A DNA stretch of 14,184 nt from the NCBI GenBank assembly GCA_001803705.1, contig MHDY01000159.1, positions 2,969 through 17,152 on the forward strand, in the 5' to 3' direction. Origin of the DNA: Nitrospirae bacterium GWC2_56_14 (GTDB taxonomy: Bacteria > Nitrospirota > UBA9217). Under the pieces are notes generated by a model. That model made no database searches. It saw only the letters and a list, made by a program, of their open reading frames with translations, and had not been told where the DNA came from. The position numbers and the translations under genes are program-made. This document shows, one piece after another, positions 5,967-11,942 of the stretch (position 1 is its first letter; each line of letters opens with the position of its first letter).

Positions 5967-7292
5967 ATGAAACCGAACGATCCCGGATTGTTAAGAAATA
6001 TTATTGCTCTTGCCGTGTTCTTTTCCTTCATCCTGTCCAGCTGCAGTTACGTGGGATTTTATACCCGCAAAGCGCACTGGCTGAAGACCTTCGACACGTT
6101 TCCCACCATGGCGGTCCTGAACAGGGTTGCGCCTGAGGATTCGCTGGTCCTCACCGGTCCGCTCATCAAACCCCGCGAGCGGCAGGAGTCGCTGCTGCTC
6201 ATCGCCACCAGCAGTCAGTATCGACAGGATGAAAAAGTGGCTGTGGTGCAGTTGAAAGATACCACCGACCATTATATGGCTTTTCTCCCCAAGGGAGAGT
6301 ATACGCTGTATATCTTTGCCGATCTGAACCGTGACGGCGATTTTGAACGCAATGAGCTGGTAGGACGTTCCTCTGCGAATGTAAGTCTGGAACGCTCAAA
6401 GGACGGGACGATAGTCGCGGGGCCGTCTCTGGGGCTGGATTTTAAAAAACCGGGCAGGACCGATTTCCGCGTTGCTGTCAGAGTACGGCCCGCCAGCTAT
6501 CTTTATGCTTCGCTCGACGATGAGTTCTTTGACCCGCGGTTCGGCACCGAAGGCCTCTATAACCCAACCGCCTTGATCGCCCATATCCAGGGATTCTTCT
6601 TCGGTCTCGAGGAATATGACAGCAGCAAGATCCCCGTGCTGTTCGTGCATGGTATATCCGGAACGCCCCGTGACTGGAAATTCATGGTCGAGGGCCTTGA
6701 CCGGAGCCGGTTCCAGCCGTTCTTTTTTTATTATCCCTCGGGACTGCCGCTGGACAAGCTCGGCTCCCTGCTCGCACAGGTCATCGAGAACCTCGGTGGA
6801 TACTCGAAAAAAAGCAGGCGCAAAATCGTACTGGCGGCCCACAGCATGGGAGGGCTTGTTGCTCTGTCAGCGATCGACAAGCTCGGTGAGAACGGGGCGT
6901 CCTCCTCTCTGGCCCTGTACGCATCGTTCTCCACACCCTATGGCGGCGTTGATTCCGCACGGACAGGCGTTGAGAAGGCCCCGCTGGTGATCCCGGCATG
7001 GCGCGACATCGCATCGGAAAGCGATTTCCTCGGATACCTGAGCCAGAGGCCATTCCCCAGAAAGCTGCCGTTCCATCTTTTCTTCACCTATCAGGACCAG
7101 GCAAGGTTAAAGCTGGGGGAAAGCGGAGACGGCGTGGTCGCCCTCAAGAGTCAGCTTCTTCCTTCCCTGCAATCCGCTGCGACGAGGATCTACGGGTTCA
7201 ATGAGACCCATGAGGGGCTGCTGACGAGCGAACCGGCGAGGAAGGAATTCAACCGGCTGCTGGAAGGTATTGCGCCAGGGCGGGAACAATAA
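5967..7292 (+). CDS. Lipoprotein alpha/beta hydrolase (lipase/esterase-like)
   Basis: A 441-aa predicted lipoprotein. Residues 10-25 are a hydrophobic signal ending in the lipobox LSSC, with C26 as the lipidated residue. Residues 30-200 form a beta-rich N-terminal region containing DLNRDGDFERNE (119-130), a textbook EF-hand-type calcium loop. The alpha/beta hydrolase domain follows: VLFVHGISG (oxyanion region, around 228), the nucleophile elbow AHSMGG with Ser293, then Asp388 in GDGVV and His415 in ETHEGLL as the likely triad. The order and the PFFFYYPSG segment resemble PGAP1-like or class 2 lipases, so an ester or thioester substrate at the envelope is likely, but it cannot be named. An upstream in-frame extension to 5769 overlaps the previous gene and would bury the signal peptide, so I reject it. 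There is no Shine-Dalgarno sequence; the promoter abuts the ATG. Confidence 0.85.
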   Translation: MKPNDPGLLRNIIALAVFFSFILSSCSYVGFYTRKAHWLKTFDTFPTMAVLNRVAPEDSLVLTGPLIKPRERQESLLLIATSSQYRQDEKVAVVQLKDTTDHYMAFLPKGEYTLYIFADLNRDGDFERNELVGRSSANVSLERSKDGTIVAGPSLGLDFKKPGRTDFRVAVRVRPASYLYASLDDEFFDPRFGTEGLYNPTALIAHIQGFFFGLEEYDSSKIPVLFVHGISGTPRDWKFMVEGLDRSRFQPFFFYYPSGLPLDKLGSLLAQVIENLGGYSKKSRRKIVLAAHSMGGLVALSAIDKLGENGASSSLALYASFSTPYGGVDSARTGVEKAPLVIPAWRDIASESDFLGYLSQRPFPRKLPFHLFFTYQDQARLKLGESGDGVVALKSQLLPSLQSAATRIYGFNETHEGLLTSEPARKEFNRLLEGIAPGREQ

Positions 7293-7296
7293 TAAA

Positions 7297-7324
7297 GAGC
7301 CCGGGAGGAGTTCTCCACGGGCTC
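7297..7324 (-). terminator. Terminator for the leftward radical SAM/peptide operon
   Basis: GAGCCCG (7297-7303) pairs with CGGGCTC (7318-7324). On the minus strand the stem is followed by a T-rich tail, TTTATTATTGTT. On the plus strand no T-run follows, so it serves mainly minus-strand transcription. It lies 30 nt past the stop of the 20-aa peptide gene and 4 nt past the stop of the convergent hydrolase. Confidence 0.65.
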
Positions 7325-7354
7325 ACCTGTCTATTCTGACCGTCAAGGGTGGGA

Positions 7355-7417
7355 TCAGCAGGAGCTTTTGCACTTGCAGGTTGTCGCCATTTTCCGGGTA
7401 ACCTTTTTGATCGTCAT
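7355..7417 (-). CDS. Putative RiPP precursor, 20-aa Cys-rich peptide
   Basis: The minus strand encodes MTIKKVTRKMATTCKCKSSC followed by TGA. The first ten residues are basic with a hydrophobic pattern, like a short leader. The last seven, CKCKSSC, hold three cysteines (14, 16, 20) at the very C-terminus, like a core to be modified. The Shine-Dalgarno AAAGGAGGT (7424-7432 on the plus strand, read in reverse) is nearly perfect and lies 6 nt from the ATG, one of the strongest in the window. A minus-strand terminator follows 30 nt past the stop. The radical SAM/SPASM gene lies upstream on the same strand, 162 nt away, and enzymes of that class modify short Cys-containing peptides. So a precursor role is likely by context, but unproven. 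I do not recognise the sequence as a named precursor family. A metal-binding mini-peptide is the main alternative. Confidence 0.6.
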   Translation of the reverse strand: MTIKKVTRKMATTCKCKSSC

Positions 7418-7423
7418 GGAGGC

Positions 7424-7432
7424 ACCTCCTTT
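7424..7432 (-). promoter_or_regulatory. Near-perfect Shine-Dalgarno of the 20-aa peptide gene
   Basis: Read on the minus strand, AAAGGAGGTG pairs over nine bases with the 16S rRNA 3' end. The sequence up to the start codon, GGAGGTGCCTCC (7418-7429), is itself self-complementary (GGAGG/CCTCC), so the ribosome site could be partly hidden in a small hairpin. This site is the main reason to believe the tiny gene is real. Confidence 0.7.
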
Positions 7433-7579
7433 CGTCAATATACCTACGCTGCGCTAACAATTAACTACCAAGCACGAAAAAAAAATTCAAAAAACCCAAA
7501 ACGATTAAGGTCTTTCCTATACTCCCCCGCCGTGTCGTGTTCCTGCGTTTTCTCGCTTTTGTGATTGATGCTTTCCCAT

Positions 7580-8722
7580 TCAGCTCTTTTCATCCAGTAT
7601 ACCATAGAGTCTGCACCGGTACAGATCTTTTCCGCGGGGACCGTTGATGAGTTCGGCACGATAGCGGCATCCGCCCCGGCAGGCTTCCCGGTACTCACAG
7701 CTGCAGGCGAGTTCTGCCAGGCGGACCGGAACGATCCTGCTCCAGCATGCGGCGAGGCCCTCAGCCACGTTGCCGACGCCGCGGTCGCCGTAAAAGCTGC
7801 ATTTGGCCGCCGTGCCGTCCGCCATGACTGCCATCAGATGCAGGCCGCAGCCATACCCCGGGTCCGAGGAGTGCAGTCCGTCGCCATACCCATACCCCAG
7901 GTACTTCCCTCCGAGCTCGGGGCTTACCTGCAGGCCGGCATTGCTCTCCAGCCGGCCGGTGATACAGGGTACGTCCACGGTCCAGTCCTTGATCCCCATG
8001 GACCTGAACATCGTGTCCAGGGCGTCAAAGTCTCCGAGGTTGCCGGTATGGATCATGGTCGCAATGGACACATCGAACCCCGCATCCAGGGCAAGTTTGA
8101 CCGTCTGCATCGAACGCTCGAAGGTTCCCGGGCCCCGAACTGCGTCATGAGCTTTCTCGAGCCCATCGATGCTGACCTGGATCTCATCGACCTTCAGTGA
8201 GCGAAGCCGGTCCTTTTTAAACTGCACGCCATTGGTGAACAGGACCTTGCGCAGCATGAAATCGGGAAGCATATTGTTGATCTCGTCAAAACCCGAATGA
8301 AGAACAGGTTCTCCGCCGGTGATCATAACGCGGAGCCCCTGCATCTGTTCAAACTCGGTCAGCACCCTGTGGACCAGCTGAACAGGCAGCTCGTTTGCTC
8401 GGCGGTCTCCGAGATAACAGTGACGGCAGCGAAGATCGCAGGCATTGGTGATCTGCAGCTCGAGATAGCGCAAGGAAGGGATCGGGGCCGGTACGATGGG
8501 CGGGCGATGCTGCTGGACATGTTCCGTCGTGAGGAGGCCCTCGTCGATACAATAGTCGATGAAGGCCCCGTCACGGCTAGTGCATCCGTCCTCGCCGGCG
8601 CAGTTCTGCAGGAAGAGGAACGAATCCTGATCCAGCTCATGCAGCTCATCCTTCGCGATCTGGTAGACAGACGGGGTCTCCAGCCATTTAATGACTGCCC
8701 GTTTGGAAAGATAGCACCTCAT
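7580..8722 (-). CDS. Radical SAM/SPASM peptide-maturase-like protein with RRE-like N-terminus
   Basis: A 380-aa radical S-adenosylmethionine enzyme. Residues 1-80 contain a pattern like PqqD/RRE peptide-recognition domains (DELHELDQDSFLFLQNCAG, then a helix ending DYCIDEGLLT). The radical SAM core has CxxxCxxC at C95, C99 and C102 and GGEP at 136-139. The C-terminus is a SPASM domain for two auxiliary 4Fe-4S clusters: C292-x10-G-x4-C308, then C340-x-C342-x5-C348-x3-C352, and C370. The usual CX2C spacing of the middle block is CX1C here. SPASM proteins usually modify peptides or activate sulfatases, and no sulfatase is nearby. The same-strand 20-aa Cys peptide downstream is the obvious candidate substrate. 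There is no Shine-Dalgarno; a perfect extended -10 lies 7 nt before the ATG. The exact product chemistry (thioether or other) cannot be told from sequence. Confidence 0.85.
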   Translation of the reverse strand: MRCYLSKRAVIKWLETPSVYQIAKDELHELDQDSFLFLQNCAGEDGCTSRDGAFIDYCIDEGLLTTEHVQQHRPPIVPAPIPSLRYLELQITNACDLRCRHCYLGDRRANELPVQLVHRVLTEFEQMQGLRVMITGGEPVLHSGFDEINNMLPDFMLRKVLFTNGVQFKKDRLRSLKVDEIQVSIDGLEKAHDAVRGPGTFERSMQTVKLALDAGFDVSIATMIHTGNLGDFDALDTMFRSMGIKDWTVDVPCITGRLESNAGLQVSPELGGKYLGYGYGDGLHSSDPGYGCGLHLMAVMADGTAAKCSFYGDRGVGNVAEGLAACWSRIVPVRLAELACSCEYREACRGGCRYRAELINGPRGKDLYRCRLYGILDEKS

Positions 8723-8729
8723 GCATGTT

Positions 8730-8759
8730 ATTATACCACTGCGGCTTCAGGAGTGTCCG
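8730..8759 (-). promoter_or_regulatory. Extended -10 promoter of the radical SAM gene
   Basis: On the minus strand TGG precedes a perfect TATAAT (plus-strand 8730-8735). CGGACA (8754-8759) lies 18 bp further upstream and matches the -35 in four positions. The ATG at 8722 begins after a 7-nt gap, so the transcript is predicted to be leaderless. An ATG at 8726-8724 is out of frame. Confidence 0.65.
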
Positions 8760-8792
8760 TCCCTAAAAAAAATAGCATTTGACGGAGAAGCT

Positions 8793-8801
8793 TGTTATAC
8801 T
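8793..8801 (+). promoter_or_regulatory. Extended -10 promoter of the Cys-rich protein gene
   Basis: TGT followed by TATACT (8796-8801) forms an extended -10. The ATG at 8807 follows after 5 nt, again with no Shine-Dalgarno within reach, so this transcript is also predicted leaderless. It diverges from the radical SAM promoter; the two -10 elements are 60 bp apart. Confidence 0.5.
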
Positions 8802-8806
8802 TTGTT

Positions 8807-9142
8807 ATGACTATGGGTCCAAAACCTGATCTGACGCAGGCTGTCTGCTTAAGACTGTGTTCCTACTACAAACCCGGCAGGGATGAGGAGCTTGCATGTC
8901 AAGGATATCTTGTCCTGGAGCGGCTCGCGCAGCAAGGAATTTTGATCGACAACAAAAATACCGATCACCTGCGTGACAGGGCCGGCGAGGAGCCTCTGGT
9001 ACAAGCGCTCTGCATGGCCTGTCCCTTTCATGAACAGGACTGCGACTTTATGGAAAACAGCGCATTACCCCCGTGCGGCGGGTTCTTATTGCTGATGCAG
9101 CTGCTGGGAAAAAAGAAAATCTCGATCGATGACGTGAAATAA
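8807..9142 (+). CDS. Seven-cysteine protein of unknown function (111 aa)
   Basis: I do not recognise this family. The 111-aa product has seven cysteines: CLRLC near the N-terminus, one in ACQGY, CMACPFHEQDC in the second half, and one in PPCGG. The spacing suggests an Fe-S or zinc site, most likely built from CxxC and flanking Cys. There is no signal peptide; one hydrophobic stretch (GGFLLLMQLL) is too short to be a clear membrane span. The start is chosen as ATG 8807 because a -10 element lies 5 nt upstream; ATG 8813 or a TTG at 8792 are alternatives. The gene is divergent from the radical SAM gene and 37 nt ahead of korA on the same strand, so it may be co-transcribed with korAB. It could serve either neighbour. 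Confidence 0.7.
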   Translation: MTMGPKPDLTQAVCLRLCSYYKPGRDEELACQGYLVLERLAQQGILIDNKNTDHLRDRAGEEPLVQALCMACPFHEQDCDFMENSALPPCGGFLLLMQLLGKKKISIDDVK

Positions 9143-9179
9143 TCACGTGCAGGGAACGGTTCACTAATACAAAGGGCTT

Positions 9180-10919
9180 ATGGAGCAGACAATCATGGAC
9201 TATTCGATCAAGATCGGCGGCGAGGCAGGGCAGGGAATACAGACCATCGGCGATACGCTCGCCCGGGTCTTCTCACGCACGGGCTATCATGTCTTCAGCC
9301 ACCAGGATTATGAGTCGCGTATCCGCGGCGGCCATAATTTCTACCAGGTCAGGCTGTCCAATGCGCCGGTGTCCGCGCCTCGTGATGAGGTCGATATCCT
9401 CGTGGCGCTCGACCGGGAAAGCATCGTGCTCCACGAATCGGAGCTCGGTGAGAATGGAAGGATCATCGGCGATCTGGCGACGCTCAAACTGAAACCGGAA
9501 AAAAAGCAGTTCATCGACATCCCCTTTGGGGAACTGGCTTCCAAGAGCGGCGGCAGCCCGATCATGGCGAACACGGTCGCGATCGGCGCGGTGCTCGGCA
9601 TGCTTGGGCTGGAGCTCACCAAACTGTTCGATATCATAACGGCCACGTTCGAAAAAAAGGGTGAAGCCGTAATCCAGGCGAACAAAGATGCGGCGTTGGC
9701 GGGATATGATTTTGCGCGCAAGCAGTGTACGGCCTGCCCCTTCTCCGTCACGCCCGGTGAAAAGGCCAAGCTGCTCATAGGCGGCGTGGAATCAATAGCA
9801 CTCGGTGCATTAGCTTCGGGGTGCAAGTTCTATGCAGCCTATCCCATGACCCCCTCGACGGGGATCATGAACTATTTGGCATCCAAAGAAAAAGAATACG
9901 GCATCGTGGTGGAGCAGGCTGAGGACGAGATCGCGGCCATCAATATGGCGCTGGGCGCATCCTTTGCAGGAGTACGGGCCATGACCGGGACATCAGGCGG
10001 CGGTTTTGCTCTCATGGTCGAAGGGGTATCGCTGGCAGCGATGACCGAGACGCCGATCGTGATCGCCCTGGGCCAGCGGCCCGGGCCGGCAACTGGCCTG
10101 CCCACGCGGACCGAGCAGGGTGACCTTTTCATGGTGCTCGCTGCAGGCCACGGAGAATTTCCGCGCGTGGTCTTTGCCCCGGGCTCGCCGCGCCAGGCCG
10201 TTGCGCTTACGAACAAGGCCTTTGACCTGGCGGAGAAATACCAGATCCCTTCCTTCATTCTTTTTGATACCTATCTTTCCGATTCCCAGTGGACCCTCGA
10301 TGGTCTTGATCTGAGTACGCTGACCTCAGCCGATCACCGGCTGCGCGGGGAAGCCTTCAAGGGCCTTTCCGAATACCAGCGCCATGTGTTTACCGAGACC
10401 GGCGTGTCTCCGCTCGGCGTGCCGGGCGAAGCCGAACATCTCGTAGTTACCGACAGCGACGAGCATGACGAAGCCGGCCACATCATCGAAGATGGTTCGA
10501 CCAGGAATGCCATGGTGGAAAAGAGGCTCTTCAAGAAGCTGCCGCTCATCCAGTCCGAGATCAGCGCACCCTTTCTCTATGGAGAACCCGATCCCGCCAT
10601 CGTTATCGTGGGCTGGGGGTCGATGTACGGATTGATGCGGGAGGCGGTCGACCGTCTCGCCGGGTCCTACAGCATTGCCATGCTCCATTTCAGCGAACTG
10701 TTCCCCTTCCCGCTGCGGGACCAGTTCGACTATATCGCGTACCTCGAAAAAGCGGAGCATACGATCTGTATCGAGCAGAACGCAACCGGCCAGTTCGCAC
10801 GGCTGATGAAGGTCGAGACCGGGTATGAGTTTGGAGCGCAGATCAGCAAGTTCGACGGCAGGCCGTTCACGGTCGAGCGTTTGACAGGAGAACTCCATGA
10901 GCACCTTCGAAACGTTTAG
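9180..10919 (+). CDS. korA: 2-oxoacid:ferredoxin oxidoreductase, fused gamma-alpha subunit (KorA-like)
   Basis: With KorB this enzyme oxidatively decarboxylates a 2-oxoacid, probably 2-oxoglutarate, to the acyl-CoA and reduces ferredoxin, or runs in reverse for CO2 fixation. The 579-aa protein is a domain fusion. Residues 6-195 are the gamma domain, with GGEAGQGIQTIGDTLARVF and ESRIRGGHNFYQVRLS. Residues from about 205 form the alpha pyrimidine-binding domain, with YPMTPST at 221-227, a conserved EQAEDEIAAINMALGASFAG block and TGTSGGGFALM, and a C-terminal domain II ends the protein. This layout is that of two-subunit archaeal and bacterial OFORs. Two starts are possible: ATG 9180 (AGGG nearby) and ATG 9195, where GGAG lies 9 nt upstream and the protein would start MDYSIKIGGEAG. 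The latter is at least as good. korB overlaps its end by 23 nt. Confidence 0.92.
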   Translation: MEQTIMDYSIKIGGEAGQGIQTIGDTLARVFSRTGYHVFSHQDYESRIRGGHNFYQVRLSNAPVSAPRDEVDILVALDRESIVLHESELGENGRIIGDLATLKLKPEKKQFIDIPFGELASKSGGSPIMANTVAIGAVLGMLGLELTKLFDIITATFEKKGEAVIQANKDAALAGYDFARKQCTACPFSVTPGEKAKLLIGGVESIALGALASGCKFYAAYPMTPSTGIMNYLASKEKEYGIVVEQAEDEIAAINMALGASFAGVRAMTGTSGGGFALMVEGVSLAAMTETPIVIALGQRPGPATGLPTRTEQGDLFMVLAAGHGEFPRVVFAPGSPRQAVALTNKAFDLAEKYQIPSFILFDTYLSDSQWTLDGLDLSTLTSADHRLRGEAFKGLSEYQRHVFTETGVSPLGVPGEAEHLVVTDSDEHDEAGHIIEDGSTRNAMVEKRLFKKLPLIQSEISAPFLYGEPDPAIVIVGWGSMYGLMREAVDRLAGSYSIAMLHFSELFPFPLRDQFDYIAYLEKAEHTICIEQNATGQFARLMKVETGYEFGAQISKFDGRPFTVERLTGELHEHLRNV

Positions 10920-11751
10920 AGGACAGGTCCCGGCCTGGTGTCCGGGGTGCGGCAACTTTCCGATTCTGAAGACCTTTAAGGACGTCATGGTCGAACTCGG
11001 TTTTGAGCCGCACCAGATCACGGTCGTCTCGGGCATCGGCCAGGCGGCAAAGCTCCCGCATTATACGAAATGCAACACCTTTAACGGCCTGCACGGCCGG
11101 GCGCTTCCGGTGGCGACCGGAATACGGCTGGCGAACCATGCCATGCCCGTAATCGTCACGACCGGTGACGGCGACTGCTACGGTGAAGGCGGGAACCACC
11201 TCATGGCCGCCATGCGCAGGAACATCGGCGTGAAGCTCTTTGTTCATGACAACCAGGTCTACGGCCTGACCAAGGGACAGGCTTCGCCCACCACGGGTGA
11301 AGGAACGATAACGAAGAACATGCCCTTCGGCGTGCTGTCCGGTCAGTTCAACCCCATGGCCCTTGCCGTGGCGCTCGATTGCAGCTTTGCAGCCCGGGCC
11401 TTTGCCGGAGACACACCACATTTGAAGGAGATCATGAAAGCCGCCATGGAGCACAAGGGATTCGCCCTCGTCGATATCCTGCAGCCCTGCGTTTCCTTCA
11501 ACAAGGTGAACACCTATGAATGGTACCAACAGCGAGTCTATCATCTTGAAGCAAGCTATGATCCCGCCGATAGAAAAGAAGCGTTCGTTAAAGCGCTGGA
11601 GTGGGGGGACCGCATACCCCTCGGCATTATCTACCGGCACGATCGGCCGACGTTCGAAGAGCGGTTGCCGGTCATTGCAGAAAAGCCGCTGGTCAGACAG
11701 GAGCAGTTCCCCGGAGCGCGGATCGAAAAGACGGTGAAGGAATTTTATTGA
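10897..11751 (+). CDS. korB: 2-oxoacid:ferredoxin oxidoreductase, beta subunit (KorB-like)
   Basis: The 284-aa catalytic partner of KorA. It binds thiamine diphosphate and one 4Fe-4S cluster. WCPGCGN at residues 14-20 gives C15 and C18; C59 (HYTKCNTFNG) and C198 (LQPCVSF) are the expected remaining ligands. The thiamine diphosphate motif is GDGDCYGEGGNHLMAAMRRN (90-109), then DNQVYGLTKGQ(A)SPTT, which positions the cofactor and the 2-oxoacid. AGGAG at 10886-10890 lies 6 nt before the ATG, inside the end of korA; the 23-nt overlap indicates translational coupling and fixed stoichiometry. Substrate choice between 2-oxoglutarate and other 2-oxoacids is not decided by the sequence alone. A 162-bp foldback element begins 15 nt past the stop and may also end this transcript. 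Confidence 0.93.
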   Translation: MSTFETFRGQVPAWCPGCGNFPILKTFKDVMVELGFEPHQITVVSGIGQAAKLPHYTKCNTFNGLHGRALPVATGIRLANHAMPVIVTTGDGDCYGEGGNHLMAAMRRNIGVKLFVHDNQVYGLTKGQASPTTGEGTITKNMPFGVLSGQFNPMALAVALDCSFAARAFAGDTPHLKEIMKAAMEHKGFALVDILQPCVSFNKVNTYEWYQQRVYHLEASYDPADRKEAFVKALEWGDRIPLGIIYRHDRPTFEERLPVIAEKPLVRQEQFPGARIEKTVKEFY

Positions 11752-11766
11752 CCGGGTAGAAGCATA

Positions 11767-11928
11767 AAAAATCTTTGACACGGAAGAGGCGGATTGACGA
11801 CGGATAAGGGCGGATAGGGCTTGAATCTCGATGGGAACCTTTTATTAAAGAATAATCCGCCGTTATCCGGTTTTTATCCGATGTCGCTTAGAAGCGCCTA
11901 CTGTTGGTATCCGTGTCCAAAGATTTTT
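11767..11928. repeat. 162-bp foldback (MITE-like) element between korB and corA
   Basis: Outer arms: AAAAATCTTTGACACGGA (11767-11784) pairs with TCCGTGTCCAAAGATTTTT (11910-11928) over 18 bp with one bulged C. Inner arms: 11790-11816 and 11854-11880 match in 20 of 27 positions when one is reversed and complemented, both made of repeated CGGAT units. Between inner and right outer arms is a small CGCTTAGAAGCG hairpin. It has no open reading frame and no transposase. The right arm touches the corA ribosome site (AAAGGA at 11929-11934), so it must lie in the corA leader or promoter region. The type resembles dispersed CGGAT-rich intergenic repeats; a copy-number search would decide. Confidence 0.65.
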
Positions 11929-11942
11929 AAAGGACGGTTAGT

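Noticed and set aside
7355..7357. The TGA after CKCKSSC as a selenocysteine codon
   Set aside because: Read-through adds only SHP before another TGA, and no SECIS-like hairpin was seen at the right distance.
7517..7579. A second 20-codon minus-strand ORF starting one base after the radical SAM stop
   Set aside because: Weak ribosome site, no cysteines and a low-complexity Gly/Arg composition; nothing supports it as a precursor.
8779..8808. TTGACG as the -35 box of the Cys-rich gene promoter
   Set aside because: It is only 11 bp from the TATACT box; pairing it with TGTTAT instead would place transcription start inside the gene.
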